Origin: Zymobacter palmae
GTDB lineage: Bacteria; Pseudomonadota; Gammaproteobacteria; Pseudomonadales; Halomonadaceae
Length of the DNA: 64,000 nt
NCBI RefSeq assembly: GCF_003610015.1
Contig: NZ_AP018933.1
Location: forward strand, 2,204,035 to 2,268,034
Direction: 5' to 3'
Positions 1 through 10,939 of the stretch are shown here, piece by piece (the stretch's first letter is position 1; each line of letters starts with the position of its first letter). Under the pieces are notes generated by a model. That model saw only the letters and a list, made by a program, of their open reading frames with translations, was not told where the DNA came from and made no database searches. Both the position numbers and the translations under genes were made by a program.

Positions 1-842
1 ACCAGTTTGACGCCGATGAAGGCCAGCAGGCATGACAGCCCTACGCCCAGATAGGTCAGCTTCGACATCAGGCCGTGCAGCAGGAAGTACAGCTGAATCA
101 GCCCCAGCAAAGCAAACGCGTTAGCAGTGAACACGATATAGGCCGACGACGTCAGGCCATAGATCGCCGGTATGGAGTCGAAAGCAAACAGCAGATCGGT
201 GATACCCAGCGCGATCACCACCGCCATAATTGGGGTAGCGACCCAGCGCCGACGCCCTTGCGCATCGGTCTGATGCTCCAACAGATGCGGACTGTCGACT
301 TTGTCACTGATCGGTAGCCAACGCTGCAACCATACGAGGATCTTCGGCATCTCTTCGCTGTCATCGTTATGTGCGAAGTGCTCGATAATCAGTTTGACGG
401 CGCTATAGAGCAGGAACAGCCCAAACAGATAGAACAGCCAGCTGTAGCGTTCAAGCGCTGCCGCACCCAAGGCAATCAGACCGCCACGCATCACCAATGC
501 CATTCCGACCCCGATCAGCAGCGCCTTCTGCTGGAAGCGTGGAGGAATCGAGAACTTGGCCATGATGAGGGCGAAGACGAACAGGTTGTCGACGGACAGG
601 CTCTTCTCGGTCACAAACCCAGCGAAGAACTCACCGCCGTGCGTCGGCCCGGTCAGCCACGTCAGCCCAATCCCGAACAGAATGGCCAACGCGATGAAGA
701 AGGCCGACCAAACGGCAGATTCCTTCAAGGTGGGGGCGTGAGGTTTACGCACGTGCGCCACGAAATCAAAGATAAACAGGCCCAGCGTCACCAATAACGT
801 GACACCCCAGACCCAGCCGGGCACCTGAAGCGTATTTTCCAC
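1..842 (-). CDS. TerC/Alx-family integral membrane protein (3' end beyond window)
   Basis: This gene runs off the left edge, so the C-terminus is missing; about 280 residues are visible. The minus-strand translation is a multi-pass membrane protein with the TerC signature EKSLSVDNLF at residues 79-88 and a second conserved acidic membrane motif, DLLFAFDSIPA, near 216-226. TerC/Alx proteins are inner-membrane proteins linked to manganese or other metal export and to tellurium resistance; the substrate here is not shown. A GTG start at 842 is preferred because AGGAGA (851-856) lies nine bases upstream; an ATG at 869 in the same frame lacks a good ribosome site. A hairpin sits in the 5' leader. 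Family assignment is firm, function less so. Confidence 0.85.
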   Translation of the reverse strand, partial: MENTLQVPGWVWGVTLLVTLGLFIFDFVAHVRKPHAPTLKESAVWSAFFIALAILFGIGLTWLTGPTHGGEFFAGFVTEKSLSVDNLFVFALIMAKFSIPPRFQQKALLIGVGMALVMRGGLIALGAAALERYSWLFYLFGLFLLYSAVKLIIEHFAHNDDSEEMPKILVWLQRWLPISDKVDSPHLLEHQTDAQGRRRWVATPIMAVVIALGITDLLFAFDSIPAIYGLTSSAYIVFTANAFALLGLIQLYFLLHGLMSKLTYLGVGLSCLLAFIGVKL

Positions 843-2325
843 AGTAAGACTCTCCTGCTTAGCGGTCATATCATTATCGTTGGCGACACAGCGTTCATCG
901 CTGTGTCCTACCAGCATAGTGCACTCCCCTGCCCATAGAGCGGATAGGCCATGCGAGCCTAATAAGACCCCAATGTGCAGGCAACGTGCTGTAAATCAAA
1001 CTTAACGGATCTGGCGCAGAGTCACGCCCCTTGCCACCAAGTGCACAACATATCACCGGGCACATCTGACGGTCTTGTCTATCACTCCGCCCAAGCACAT
1101 GATCAAGCCCAAGACCCCGGGCTTCCCACCAAACGCCCCTTTCAACCTTGGTGACCCCCTGTAGTGGTGCCAATAGCGCCCCCAGGCCTCGCTCGTGCTG
1201 CATCGTGCCTATACCTGCACGCCCGAGTCCAATCTCATCATGGCACGCAACATTATCATGCCATTGCACACTAGGGCCCTGCCACGATATGGGGGCACTA
1301 CAAGCGTAACGGTCTAATCACACAGGGTAAAACATCGTCCATACCACTGCGCCCACGCCGCCACCTTGGCACCACTTCAAGCAGATTCATCGGCCAATAC
1401 GGCGCAACACCGTAGCCTCAACGGTCACATTGCATTGCTGGCAAGGCGGATGATTAGATACGTCAAAGCGCCTATCTTCGCTGCCTTATAATTAGGCCTC
1501 CTTTTCAACGTACCGTCACGATAATTACCCTCCAAGAAAGTAGGTATTTATAGCGATCCTCGGATTTTCCTACCCACTATTTCATGACGATACCGCTATA
1601 GAAAGCCCCACCTTCAGAACACTTACAACCGGCGCTGTGTGACGCAATACTGATGGTAATTCAGGCCACAGTGGTTGATGTCGCCAAGCCTCCCCGCGCG
1701 AGAAGCGGCACCGCAGGCGTCCCCCTTCAGCGTTTCCCTTTCCCATGTCAGTACTGTGATGACCCCATCGACACAGCAGGCTTTATAGAGCACTGCGTAA
1801 GCCACCTACATATAAAAAATTATTCGCCCCAACTTATAACAACTAAATAACTTCGCGCAGGCATATATAAAATGTATGTATCAGTATGAATAACCCGATC
1901 ATCACAATATCTTCCTACTACAAATAAACAGCCGTACTCATAACAATAAGACAATGCATCTATCAGCGAGCCGTGGCGCTCTGCGAAGGGCATAACCCTT
2001 ATCACTATGTCCATTAGCACAGGTAGGAGAACGGCTACCAACCGCGCCATAGCGGCAGTTACCTCGTGTGATATCCTGCACTTCCCATTGTTTTTGCTCA
2101 GGCGTATCGTACCGTTACTTCTTATTGATGGTGCTGGGCGTAAGGAGCATATGCTCGGACGATCTATACATGTCCAATGATTGTAACTATCCATATAAGC
2201 AATCATTCTTTGACGGCGCATAGGCAATTTACTGACACTGTTATCACACTGCAGAAAAGTCACTTCAATTTCCTGTCGCACCGCACTATGCCTGCGCCGT
2301 CGCCACTCATGAAGGGTGCATATTG
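843..2325. other. 1.5-kb stretch without a convincing gene
   Basis: Between the TerC-family gene and cysJ I see no open frame with family features or a good ribosome site. The longest minus-strand frames (895-1269 and 1820-2338) have low-complexity, Cys/Arg/His-rich translations typical of non-coding frames, and the second overlaps the cysJ start. Base composition becomes AT-rich from about 1500. The region must hold the promoters of the divergent TerC gene and of the cys cluster. A TTGACG at 2210-2215 is a possible -35 box, but no good -10 follows at normal spacing. It may be decayed coding sequence. Confidence 0.5.
885..907 (-). promoter_or_regulatory. Perfect hairpin in the leader of the TerC-family gene
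   Basis: A 9-bp perfect inverted repeat, GACACAGCG/CGCTGTGTC with a five-base loop, lies about 40 bases upstream of the GTG start of the TerC-family gene. No U-tract follows it, so it is not a classical terminator. Genes of this family are often controlled by the manganese-sensing yybP-ykoY riboswitch. A GGGGAG string lies upstream, but the distance is short for that element, so I call only a leader hairpin. Confidence 0.4.
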
Positions 2326-4143
2326 ATGCCAATTTCACCTCTGAACGAACAGCAGCTCAAGGCGCTGCATGACATCATCGACGGTCTGAACGATCAGTCG
2401 AAGGCTTGGCTCTCGGGATATCTGTGGGGGGTCAGTCAGTCTGGCCAGACGCCGCTATCGACCCAGAGCCAAGGCGAACCCGCCAGCGCGGTGCCGGCCG
2501 CCGCTGCCCCCGTCACGATCACCCTGCTGTCAGCGTCTCAGACCGGTAATGCGCGCCATGTTGCGCAGCAGCTGCACGACGAACTCAGCAGTGCCGGCCT
2601 GACGGTGACGCATACCCCCGTCAGCGAGTACAAACCCAAGGCACTGGCAAACGAGCAGTATGTCATCGTCGTTACATCGACACAGGGTGAAGGCGAACCG
2701 CCGGAAGAAGCCTTTGCCTTCTTTAAGTTCCTCGCCTCTAAGAAAGCCCCCTCTCTCAATCAGCTGCATTTTGCAGTGCTGGGGCTGGGCGACAGCACCT
2801 ACACGCACTTCTGTCAGGCAGGCAAGGACATCGATCAGCGACTTGAAGCGCTCGGCGCTTCTCGCCTGCTGCCGCGCGTAGATGCCGACGTGGACTACGA
2901 TGACATCGCTCGTGAATGGCGTGGGCAGGTACTGGACATACTCAAGCAGCACGTCGCGAGCAACAGCGCAAGCACTGCATCGGTAACCACGTCGGCATCG
3001 TCAGTGACGCCGCTTGCCGCCTCTGCTTGGCACCGCGACACGCCGTTCGAAGCCTCTATTCTGGTCAACCAAAAAATTACAGGGCGCAGCTCCGACCGCG
3101 ATGTCCGCCATATTGAAATTGACTTGAGCGGCTCGGGCCTGACCTACACCCCCGGCGATGCGCTCGGCGTGTGGTACGAAAACGATCCTGCGTTGGTCGA
3201 TGAATGGCTGTCCGTCACAGCGCTCTCCGGTGAAGAACCGGTCAGCGTTCAGGACCAGACTCTGTCGCTGCGTGAAGCGCTGCTGCGCCAGTTCGAACTG
3301 ACCGTCAATAGCACGCGCCTGATTGAGCGATATGCCAGCGTTGCCGGCGATGATGAACTGGCGGCACGGGTACGCGAAGGCCGTCCGGCGCTGCAGGCGT
3401 ATGCCGACTCGACATCTCCTATCGACATGCTCCGCCAACATCCGCTGTCTCACCCCATCGACGCGGCAACGCTGGTCAGCTGGCTGCGACCGCTGGCACC
3501 ACGCCTGTACTCCATCTCATCCTCTCAGGCCGAAACCGACGATGAAGTCCATATCACGGTCGGGGTTGTCCGCTATGTCATCGACGACCACGAACGCCGT
3601 GGTGGTGCTTCCGGCTATCTCAGCCGCTTGACGGAAGACGACAAGGTACGCGTATTCATCGAACACAATGATAATTTCCGCCTGCCGGAAGACCCCACTA
3701 CACCGGTCATCATGATCGGTCCGGGCACTGGCGTCGCACCGTTCCGTGCCTTCATCCAGCAGCGTGCCACAGACAACGCCAGCGGACCCAACTGGCTGTT
3801 CTTCGGCAACCCGCATTTTCTGGAAGACTTCCTGTATCAGGTGGAATGGCAGCAATACGTCAAGGATGGCGTGCTCAACCGCATTGACCTGGCCTGGTCG
3901 CGCGATCAAGCCCAGAAGGTCTATGTGCAGGACAAACTGCGCGAACAGGGAGCCGATGTCTGGCAGTGGCTGCAGGATGGCGCCCACCTGTATGTCTGTG
4001 GCGATGCTTCGCGGATGGCCCGCGATGTGGATAGCGCGCTGCTTGGCATCATCCAACAGCATGGCGGCCTCTCAGCCGAGGACGCCGACGATTACCTGAC
4101 GACGCTTCGCTCCGAGCGCCGCTACCAGAGAGACGTCTACTGA
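2326..4143 (+). CDS. cysJ: Sulfite reductase [NADPH] flavoprotein alpha subunit CysJ
   Basis: This flavoprotein transfers electrons from NADPH through FAD and FMN to the CysI hemoprotein, which reduces sulfite to sulfide in the cytoplasm. The 605-aa protein has an N-terminal flavodoxin-like FMN domain with SASQTGNA at residues 69-76. The FAD domain carries RLYSISSS near 392 and the NADPH domain carries [10 protein letters not shown] near 465. It ends in the family-typical [11 protein letters not shown]. Length matches E. coli CysJ (about 599 aa). I use the ATG at 2326, with GAAGGG upstream; an in-frame TTG at 2323 is possible. The stop overlaps the cysI start in TGATG, so the two are translationally coupled. 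It heads the cys cluster. Confidence 0.97.
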   Translation: MPISPLNEQQLKALHDIIDGLNDQSKAWLSGYLWGVSQSGQTPLSTQSQGEPASAVPAAAAPVTITLLSASQTGNARHVAQQLHDELSSAGLTVTHTPVSEYKPKALANEQYVIVVTSTQGEGEPPEEAFAFFKFLASKKAPSLNQLHFAVLGLGDSTYTHFCQAGKDIDQRLEALGASRLLPRVDADVDYDDIAREWRGQVLDILKQHVASNSASTASVTTSASSVTPLAASAWHRDTPFEASILVNQKITGRSSDRDVRHIEIDLSGSGLTYTPGDALGVWYENDPALVDEWLSVTALSGEEPVSVQDQTLSLREALLRQFELTVNSTRLIERYASVAGDDELAARVREGRPALQAYADSTSPIDMLRQHPLSHPIDAATLVSWLRPLAPRLYSISSSQAETDDEVHITVGVVRYVIDDHERRGGASGYLSRLTEDDKVRVFIEHNDNFRLPEDPTTPVIMIGPGTGVAPFRAFIQQRATDNASGPNWLFFGNPHFLEDFLYQVEWQQYVKDGVLNRIDLAWSRDQAQKVYVQDKLREQGADVWQWLQDGAHLYVCGDASRMARDVDSALLGIIQQHGGLSAEDADDYLTTLRSERRYQRDVY

Positions 4144-5876
4144 TGAGCAAACGTTACGAAGGTCCGCTGATCGTCGATGCACCGCTGTCCGATGCCGAAC
4201 GGATGAAACGGGAAAGCAACTTCCTGCGTGGCACTATTGCCGACGATCTCAAAGACGGCCTGACCGGCGGTTTCCGCGGCGACAACTTCATGCTGATCCG
4301 CTTTCACGGCATGTATCAGCAGGATGACCGTGATATTCGCCGCGAGCGCGAAGAAGAGAAGCTCGAACCACGTCACGCCATGATGATCCGCTGCCGTTTG
4401 CCGGGGGGAATCATCTCGCCACAGCATTGGCTGAAGATTGACGAATACGCCAGCGCCAAAACGCTGTACGGCAGCATTCGCCTAACCAACCGTCAAACGT
4501 TCCAGTTTCACGGCATCCTGAAAGGTGATCTGAAGTCGGTTCACCAGATGCTGCACGAGATGGGACTGGATTCAATTGCTACCGCGAACGACGTCAACCG
4601 CAACGTGATGTGCACGTCAAACCCGATTGAGTCCGAACTGCACGCCGAAGCCTATGCATTGGCGGCACGCATCTCCGAGCACCTGCTGCCGAAGACCCGC
4701 GCCTATGCCGAAATCTGGCTCGATAAGGAAAAAGTCGCGACGACCGACGAAGAACCAATCCTCGGCCCGACCTATCTGCCGCGCAAGTTCAAGACGACCG
4801 TGGCCATTCCTCCGCTCAACGATGTCGACCTGCACGCCAACGACATGAACTTCGTCGCGATCGCCGAAAATGGGCATCTGGTAGGCTTCAACCTGCTGCT
4901 GGGAGGCGGTCTGGCCTATACCCACGGCGACACGTCCACGTTCCCGAGCTTGGCACTCGAAGTGGGTTACCTGCCTGCCGAGCATGCGATCAAAGTGGCC
5001 GAGGCCGTCGTGACCACACAGCGCGACTGGGGTGACCGCACCAATCGCCGCCAGGCACGCAGCAAGTACACCCTCAATCGTGTGGGCGTTGACCGCTTCC
5101 GCGCCGAAGTGGAGCGCCGTGCGGGCATCACTTTCGAGCCAATCCGCCCATATACATTCACCGAACGCGGCGATCGCTTCGGGTGGGTCAAGGGCATCGA
5201 CGATAAGTGGCACCTGACGCTGTTCATCGAAAGCGGACGCCTAATCGACCACCCAGGGCTACCGATCAAAACGGGCGTGGCCGAAATCGCCAAGGTGCAC
5301 AAAGGCGACTTCCGTCTGACGGCGAACCAAAACCTGATCGTGGCAGGCGTGCCGGAAGAAGAAAAAGCAACGATCGAGCGTATCGCACGCGACTACGGCC
5401 TGATGCGCGATGTGACACCGCTGCGCCTCAACGCTATGTCCTGCGTCTCGTTTCCAACCTGCCCACTGGCCATGGCCGAAGCCGAGCGCTACCTACCACA
5501 ATTCATTGATGATGTGGATGCACTGATGGCGAAACACGGCGTCAGTGACGAGTACATTGTCACGCGCATCACTGGATGCCCTAACAACTGCGGCCGTGCC
5601 GTGCTGGCCGAGGTCGGACTGGTCGGCAAGGCCCCAGGGCGCTACAACCTGCATATCGGTGGTAACCGTGTCGGCAACCGCATCCCTCGCCTCTACCGCG
5701 AGAACGTCCAGACGCCGGAAATTTTGGCTGAACTGGACTCGCTGATCGGACGCTGGGCCACCGAGCGTCAGCCTAGAGAAGGCTTCGGCGATTTCGTCGT
5801 CCGCGCGGGCATTGTCGTACCGGTACAGGATGCTGCCATCGATTTCCATGCAGATGAGAACGTCAGCAACGGCTAA
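4143..5876 (+). CDS. cysI: Sulfite reductase [NADPH] hemoprotein beta subunit CysI
   Basis: This subunit catalyses the six-electron reduction of sulfite to sulfide on a coupled siroheme/4Fe-4S centre. The 577-aa protein has the paired cysteine clusters that bind the cofactor: [17 protein letters not shown] around residues 432-448 and TGCPNNCGR around 476-484. Substrate-binding basic stretches such as [11 protein letters not shown] lie near 118. Its start overlaps the cysJ stop by one base, as expected for subunits made in fixed ratio. It depends on siroheme, which CysG (encoded two genes downstream) makes. Length and motifs match the family closely. Confidence 0.98.
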   Translation: MSKRYEGPLIVDAPLSDAERMKRESNFLRGTIADDLKDGLTGGFRGDNFMLIRFHGMYQQDDRDIRREREEEKLEPRHAMMIRCRLPGGIISPQHWLKIDEYASAKTLYGSIRLTNRQTFQFHGILKGDLKSVHQMLHEMGLDSIATANDVNRNVMCTSNPIESELHAEAYALAARISEHLLPKTRAYAEIWLDKEKVATTDEEPILGPTYLPRKFKTTVAIPPLNDVDLHANDMNFVAIAENGHLVGFNLLLGGGLAYTHGDTSTFPSLALEVGYLPAEHAIKVAEAVVTTQRDWGDRTNRRQARSKYTLNRVGVDRFRAEVERRAGITFEPIRPYTFTERGDRFGWVKGIDDKWHLTLFIESGRLIDHPGLPIKTGVAEIAKVHKGDFRLTANQNLIVAGVPEEEKATIERIARDYGLMRDVTPLRLNAMSCVSFPTCPLAMAEAERYLPQFIDDVDALMAKHGVSDEYIVTRITGCPNNCGRAVLAEVGLVGKAPGRYNLHIGGNRVGNRIPRLYRENVQTPEILAELDSLIGRWATERQPREGFGDFVVRAGIVVPVQDAAIDFHADENVSNG

Positions 5877-5989
5877 TGGCCACCGAGGAGTCGCCAGCGC
5901 TGGCGGCTCCTCCACCAATGTTCGAGGCCGTCCATCGGATGGTATTCACCCTTATCGTCGATGCCCGTAATGATCGCGCAGGAGACCTT

Positions 5990-6745
5990 ATGACAACATT
6001 CACTTCTTCTGATCTTGCCGCGCTGAGCACTGAGCCACGCGAGGCACAGGCCCAAGCGCTGGCCGATGCCAACCGCCATCTGGCGACGCTTGATGCCAAG
6101 GGCCGTGTCGCATGGGCACTCGAACACCTTCCCGAGACGCAGGTGCTGACCTCAAGCTTCGGCATCCAGTCAGCGGTGATGCTGCATCTGGTTACTCAGC
6201 AACGCCCTGATGCGCCCGTCATCCTGACGGATACAGGCTATCTGTTCCCTGAAACCTACCGTTTCATTGACCAGCTGACCGAGCGCCTTCACCTCAACCT
6301 CAAGGTGTACCGTGCAACGCTATCCGCCGCTTGGCAGGAGGCGCGCTACGGAAAGCTGTGGGAAGGCGGTGTCGAAGGAATTGAACGCTACAACCACCTC
6401 AACAAAGTCGAGCCGCTGAACCGCGCGCTTGATGAACTCAATGCCAGTACATGGTTTGCCGGGCTGCGCCATGACCAGTCCAGCAGCCGTGCCCAACTTC
6501 CGATCCTGTCGATCCAGCGTGGCGTCTTCAAGGTGCTGCCCATCATCGACTGGACCAACAAAGACGTGCACTACTATCTGGAAGCCTTCAATCTGCCCTA
6601 TCACCCGCTGAGGGAAGAAGGCTATTTCTCCGTAGGCGACACACATACCACCCAGAAATGGGAACCCGGCATGAGCGAGGAGCAGACTCGCTTCTTTGGC
6701 CTTAAGCGCGAATGCGGTCTGCACGAAGACGACGGCAGCCGCTAG
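5990..6745 (+). CDS. cysH: Phosphoadenosine phosphosulfate (PAPS) reductase CysH
   Basis: This enzyme reduces PAPS to sulfite and 3',5'-ADP using thioredoxin or glutaredoxin. The 251-aa protein has the ATP-pyrophosphatase-like fold signature ([10 protein letters not shown]) near residue 50 and the C-terminal catalytic motif KRECGLHE. It lacks the extra paired cysteines that hold the iron-sulfur cluster of APS reductases, so the PAPS-type enzyme is indicated, in agreement with cysC downstream. The frame is open back to 5876, but the start is placed at ATG 5990: CAGGAGA lies five to six bases upstream, the length then fits E. coli CysH (244 aa), and the upstream extension is not conserved-looking. 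Confidence 0.96.
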   Translation: MTTFTSSDLAALSTEPREAQAQALADANRHLATLDAKGRVAWALEHLPETQVLTSSFGIQSAVMLHLVTQQRPDAPVILTDTGYLFPETYRFIDQLTERLHLNLKVYRATLSAAWQEARYGKLWEGGVEGIERYNHLNKVEPLNRALDELNASTWFAGLRHDQSSSRAQLPILSIQRGVFKVLPIIDWTNKDVHYYLEAFNLPYHPLREEGYFSVGDTHTTQKWEPGMSEEQTRFFGLKRECGLHEDDGSR

Positions 6746-6805
6746 TCCCGGATTTCATTCTTTCGGCCCACTGCCAGCGGGCCACGTCATCAGGAAAGAC
6801 AGCAC

Positions 6806-8230
6806 ATGGCGCATTTCCCTCTTTTTGCTGACCTTGACGGACGCCCCGTGCTGATCGTGGGCGGTGGCGATGTCGCCGCACGCAAGGTCACGCTGTTGCT
6901 CAAGGCCAAGGCCGACATTCTGGTCGTTGCGCATACACTCAGCGATGAGATGCAGGCGCACGTAACGCACAGCGAGCTGCGTTGGATCGCACACGATTTC
7001 TCTCCCGAGCTGATCGATGACGTGTTCCTCGTGATTGCCGCCACTAACGACCATGCGCTCAACCAGACCGTCAAGGAGGCCGCCGACGCGCGCCACCGTT
7101 TGGTCAATGTCGTTGACGCACCGCAGCACTGCAGTTTCATCGTACCGGCCATCATCGACCGCGATCCCATCACTATCGCCATTTCGTCGGCAGGCAAGGC
7201 CCCCGTGCTGCTGCGTACGCTACGGGAACGTCTGGAATCGCTGCTGCCAATGCACCTCGGCCCAATGGCGGAAATTGCCAGCCGCTGGCGCGACCGCGTC
7301 AAACAGCGCTTCAGTCGCATAAGTGACCGCCGCCGTTTCTGGGAAAAAGCCTTCAAGGGTGACTTTGCCTCTGCCGTAGCACAGGGCGAAGAAGCACATG
7401 CCGAAAGCCTGCTTGAGCACGCTCTGTCCAGCCCCGCCGCCGTAGAAGCCCCGCAGGGTGAAGTTATTCTGGTCGGTGCCGGGCCCGGCGATGCCGGTCT
7501 TCTGACATTGCGTGGGCTCCAAGAACTTCAGCAGGCCGACGTGGTGCTGTTCGATCAATTGGTCAGCGCTGACGTGCTGGAACTGGTACGCCGCGATGCT
7601 CAGCGCATCTGCACCGGCAAGCGAGCCGGTTGCCACAGCATGCCACAGGATGAGATCAACCAGCTGATCGTCCGCTTAGCCCGCAAAGGGCAGCGTGTGG
7701 TACGCCTAAAAGGTGGCGACCCGCTAATTTTCGGCCGTGGTGGTGAAGAGATGCAGGCCATCCGCGCCGCGGGCATTCCCTATCAGGTGGTACCTGGCAT
7801 CACTGCAGCCTCAGCCGCTACGACCTATGCGGGCATCCCGCTGACACATCGCGAACATGCTCAAAACGTGATGTTTATGACCGGTCATCGCTGCGACAGT
7901 ACTGATGCACCTGACTGGCAGGACCTTGCGCGCCACCACCAGACGCTGGCGATCTACATGGGCACGGTCAAAGCGGCTGAAATCTCGGCACAGCTGATCC
8001 GCCACGGCCGCCATGCCAGCACGCCCGTGGCCGTCATCAGCAATGCGACCCGTGCCGACCAGAAAGTGCGGCTTGGCCGCCTCGATCAACTGGCAGCGCT
8101 TGCTGCCGAAGCCGAACGCCCCGCCCTGCTGGTGATCGGCGAAGTCGTGACGCTTCACGATGAACTGGCGTGGTTCAGAACGCCCTACCGACTCGACCTC
8201 CAGAACGTTCCTCTGGTCAACCTTGCGTGA
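6806..8230 (+). CDS. cysG: Siroheme synthase CysG (trifunctional)
   Basis: This protein makes siroheme, the prosthetic group of CysI, from uroporphyrinogen III. Over 474 aa it has an N-terminal NAD-binding precorrin-2 dehydrogenase/ferrochelatase half, with [13 protein letters not shown] near residue 15 and [18 protein letters not shown] near 130-147. The C-terminal half is a SAM uroporphyrinogen III methyltransferase, with [15 protein letters not shown] near 225, [16 protein letters not shown] near 300 and PGITAASAA near 330. The ATG at 6806 follows CAGGAAAG. Its place between cysH and cysD ties cofactor supply to sulfite reductase; in E. coli cysG is next to nitrite reductase instead. Confidence 0.97.
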   Translation: MAHFPLFADLDGRPVLIVGGGDVAARKVTLLLKAKADILVVAHTLSDEMQAHVTHSELRWIAHDFSPELIDDVFLVIAATNDHALNQTVKEAADARHRLVNVVDAPQHCSFIVPAIIDRDPITIAISSAGKAPVLLRTLRERLESLLPMHLGPMAEIASRWRDRVKQRFSRISDRRRFWEKAFKGDFASAVAQGEEAHAESLLEHALSSPAAVEAPQGEVILVGAGPGDAGLLTLRGLQELQQADVVLFDQLVSADVLELVRRDAQRICTGKRAGCHSMPQDEINQLIVRLARKGQRVVRLKGGDPLIFGRGGEEMQAIRAAGIPYQVVPGITAASAATTYAGIPLTHREHAQNVMFMTGHRCDSTDAPDWQDLARHHQTLAIYMGTVKAAEISAQLIRHGRHASTPVAVISNATRADQKVRLGRLDQLAALAAEAERPALLVIGEVVTLHDELAWFRTPYRLDLQNVPLVNLA

Positions 8231-8238
8231 GGATCATC

Positions 8239-9147
8239 ATGACGACAAACCGATTGACTCATCTGCAACAGCTCGAAGCCGAAAGCATCCACATCATCCG
8301 CGAAGTCGCTGCCGAATTTGATAACCCGGTCATGCTGTATTCGATCGGCAAGGACTCATCGGTGATGCTGCATCTGGCACGCAAAGCCTTCTACCCGGGC
8401 CGACTGCCCTTCCCGCTACTTCATGTCGATACCGGCTGGAAGTTCCGCGAAATGTACGAGTTCCGAGACCGCACGGCCAACGCCTATGGCTTTGACCTGC
8501 TGGTACACAAGAATCCCGAGGGCGTGGCGATGGGCATCAATCCTTTCGATCACGGCAGCGCTCGTCATACGGACATTATGAAGACCGAAGGGCTGAAACA
8601 GGCCCTCGACAAATACGGTTTCGATGCCGCCTTCGGTGGCGCACGCCGTGATGAGGAAGGTTCACGCGCCAAGGAACGCGTCTATTCGTTCCGCGACCGC
8701 TTCCACCGCTGGGACCCTAAGAACCAGCGCCCCGAGCTGTGGCACAACTACAATGCCCGCATCAACAAAGGGGAAAGCATCCGCGTGTTCCCGCTGTCCA
8801 ACTGGACGGAACTGGACATCTGGCAATATATCCTGCTGGAGAACATCGACATTGTGCCGCTCTACCTAGCGGCCAAGCGCCCGGTTGTGGAACGCGACGG
8901 CATGCTGATGATGGTCGACGATGAGCGCTTCCCTCAGCAGCCGGGCGAAAAGATTGAAGAGAAAATGGTGCGCTTCCGTACGCTGGGCTGCTGGCCGCTG
9001 ACGGGGGCCATCGAATCCGAGGCCACCACGCTGCCCGAGATCATCGAAGAGATGCTAGTGGCAACAACCAGCGAACGTCAGGGGCGCCTGATCGACCGTG
9101 ATCAGGTGGGATCAATGGAGCTGAAAAAACGCCAAGGCTACTTCTGA
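8239..9147 (+). CDS. cysD: Sulfate adenylyltransferase subunit 2 CysD
   Basis: This is the catalytic subunit of ATP sulfurylase, forming adenosine 5'-phosphosulfate from ATP and sulfate with its GTPase partner CysN. The protein is 302 aa, the same as E. coli CysD. It has the PP-loop [12 protein letters not shown] near residue 34 and family-typical stretches such as [16 protein letters not shown] and [14 protein letters not shown]. The frame is open upstream to 8170, inside cysG. ATG 8239 is chosen for the GAGGA ribosome site at 8229-8233 and for the length. It starts eight bases after the cysG stop, consistent with one transcript. Confidence 0.97.
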   Translation: MTTNRLTHLQQLEAESIHIIREVAAEFDNPVMLYSIGKDSSVMLHLARKAFYPGRLPFPLLHVDTGWKFREMYEFRDRTANAYGFDLLVHKNPEGVAMGINPFDHGSARHTDIMKTEGLKQALDKYGFDAAFGGARRDEEGSRAKERVYSFRDRFHRWDPKNQRPELWHNYNARINKGESIRVFPLSNWTELDIWQYILLENIDIVPLYLAAKRPVVERDGMLMMVDDERFPQQPGEKIEEKMVRFRTLGCWPLTGAIESEATTLPEIIEEMLVATTSERQGRLIDRDQVGSMELKKRQGYF

Positions 9148-9196
9148 TCACCACTCGATAGCCCGCGGCACTGGCCGCACGCGCTGGCACCTTGCA

Positions 9197-9212
9197 GGCC
9201 ATTTTTATGGCC
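9197..9212 (+). other. Small hairpin in the cysD-cysN spacer
   Basis: GGCCAT and ATGGCC are separated by four T's. The stem is six base pairs and nothing T-rich follows it, so it is more likely an RNA-stability or processing element than a terminator. The 165-base cysD-cysN spacer is unusually long for genes whose products form one complex. Confidence 0.3.
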
Positions 9213-9312
9213 CATCATCATCTGCGGCAGTGGCACTGCAGCAGCGCACGGTTACTCTTACAGGACAGGCCGTTCCGGCCATCGCTCGGCGGGAACGCGC
9301 AGGAGAGGATTG

Positions 9313-10794
9313 ATGACTCAACATACGGCGGCACAGGATGCCCACACCGACAGCAGCATGGATAACAGCGCTATTGTGCGCGAGATCGCCGAATACGGCG
9401 GCGTCGAAGCCTATCTGAAAGCGCAAAGCAACAAAGGCATGCTGCGCTTTTTAACCTGCGGTAGCGTCGACGATGGCAAGAGCACATTGATCGGCCGTCT
9501 GCTACACGACACACGTCAGATCTACGAAGATCAGCTGTCGAGCCTGCACCAGACCAGCAAGCGCCACGGTACGCAGGGCGAAAATCTTGATCTGGCACTA
9601 TTGGTAGCCGGTCTTCAGGCGGAACGTGAGCAAGGCATCACCATTGACGTGGCCTACCGCTATTTTTCGACCCAGAAACGCAAGTTCATCATCGCCGATA
9701 CGCCCGGACACGAGCAGTACACGCGCAACATGGCAACCGGTGCCTCCACCTGCGAACTGGCCGTCGTACTGATCGATGCGCGCAAAGGGGTACTCGACCA
9801 AACGCGCCGCCACAGTTTCATCGTTTCGCTGCTGGGTATTCGCCATCTGGTAGTTGCCGTCAACAAGATGGATCTGGTCGACAACGATCAGGACGTCTTT
9901 GAAAAAATCCGGTCCGACTACCTTGATCTGGCCGAACAGCTGCCGGGCAAGCTGGATATTCGCTTCGTTCCGTTGTCAGCCCTGACCGGCGACAACATTG
10001 TCGAGCGCACCGGCGACACACCCTGGTATACCGGCCCCTCGCTGCTGGAACTGTTGGAAACGATTCAGGTCACGCCGGCGGCCATCGACATGCCACTGCG
10101 ATTCCCGGTGCAGTACGTCAACCGTCCCGACCTCGACTTTCGCGGCTATGCCGGCACCGTAGCGGGCGGTACGTTGACCGCCGGGCAAGCCATCAAGGCG
10201 CTGCCGTCCGGCCGCACCTCGCATATCGACCGCATCGTGACCTTCGACGGAGACCTGAACGAAGCACAGGTCGGTCAGGCCGTCACCGTGACCCTGAAGG
10301 ACGAGCTAGACATCAGCCGTGGAGACCTGATTGTGGCCGCTGATGACACGCTCAAAGCCGCTTCAGGGGCCAGCGTCGACGTCGTCTGGATGACTGAAGC
10401 GCCACTCGAAATTGGCAAGCGCTACCTGCTCAAAGTGGCCGGTGAAAGCTGCCAGGCGCAGGTGACCGGCATCGACTATCAGGTCGAGATCAACACCCTT
10501 GCCCAGGTGGATGCCGATGCTTTGCCGCTTAACGGCATTGGGCGCGTGCGCTTGGCCTTCGACAAGCCGCTGCTGATCGACCCGTACACAACCAATAGCG
10601 TGACGGGGGGGGCGATTCTGATCGACCGTATCAGCAACGTTACGGTAGGGGCTGCGATGGTGCACGACACGCTGACGGATGCCTCTCAGGGAACACCGTC
10701 CCAGTACAGTGCCTTCGAGCTGGAGCTCAATGCGCTTGTTCGCCGCCACTTCCCACACTGGAATGTGCGCGACCTGCTTAACGAAGGAAAATAA
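9313..10794 (+). CDS. cysN: Sulfate adenylyltransferase subunit 1 CysN (GTPase)
   Basis: This is an EF-Tu-like GTPase whose GTP hydrolysis drives APS synthesis by CysD. The 493-aa protein shows G1 GSVDDGKST near residue 50, G3 DTPGHEQY near 129 and G4 NKMD near 183, followed by EF-Tu-type beta-barrel domains. There is no C-terminal APS kinase domain; that activity is a separate gene, cysC, just downstream. The ATG at 9313 is preceded by AGGAGAGGA (9301-9309); an in-frame TTG at 9310 lies too close to that site. Motifs and length are clear. Confidence 0.97.
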   Translation: MTQHTAAQDAHTDSSMDNSAIVREIAEYGGVEAYLKAQSNKGMLRFLTCGSVDDGKSTLIGRLLHDTRQIYEDQLSSLHQTSKRHGTQGENLDLALLVAGLQAEREQGITIDVAYRYFSTQKRKFIIADTPGHEQYTRNMATGASTCELAVVLIDARKGVLDQTRRHSFIVSLLGIRHLVVAVNKMDLVDNDQDVFEKIRSDYLDLAEQLPGKLDIRFVPLSALTGDNIVERTGDTPWYTGPSLLELLETIQVTPAAIDMPLRFPVQYVNRPDLDFRGYAGTVAGGTLTAGQAIKALPSGRTSHIDRIVTFDGDLNEAQVGQAVTVTLKDELDISRGDLIVAADDTLKAASGASVDVVWMTEAPLEIGKRYLLKVAGESCQAQVTGIDYQVEINTLAQVDADALPLNGIGRVRLAFDKPLLIDPYTTNSVTGGAILIDRISNVTVGAAMVHDTLTDASQGTPSQYSAFELELNALVRRHFPHWNVRDLLNEGK

Positions 10795-10801
10795 CGAAAC
10801 G

Positions 10802-10834
10802 CTGGCACACCCACCGCCCTTCGGCGTGTGCCAG
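10802..10834 (+). other. Hairpin in the cysN-cysC spacer
   Basis: A perfect 9-bp inverted repeat, CTGGCACAC/GTGTGCCAG with a 15-base loop, begins just after the cysN stop. No T-run follows. It could protect the upstream mRNA, act as a weak attenuator before cysC, or be a Rho-related pause site. Confidence 0.4.
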
Positions 10835-10939
10835 TGACTGGTAGGTGCCCGCACGGCCGCATGCCTGCCGTGCCAACGCACCCAACGTACCCACCGTGCA
10901 GGCCAAGGCCGCGCACCGTACGTCAGGAGAAACGTCCTC

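Noticed and set aside
842-1000. Canonical yybP-ykoY manganese riboswitch
   Set aside because: Only a GGGGAG string and one hairpin are seen, and the space is too short for the full conserved fold; kept as a tentative leader structure only.
895-1269. 124-codon minus-strand open frame after the TerC-family leader
   Set aside because: It has no ribosome site, unlikely composition and no family features; it also runs through the leader hairpin.
1820-2338. 172-codon minus-strand open frame upstream of cysJ
   Set aside because: It overlaps the cysJ start, has no ribosome site, and its translation is rich in Cys, Arg and Ser without any domain-like pattern.
5876-5989. N-terminal extension of cysH starting right at the cysI stop
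   Set aside because: The 38 extra residues look non-conserved; ATG 5990 has a strong CAGGAGA site and gives the usual CysH length.
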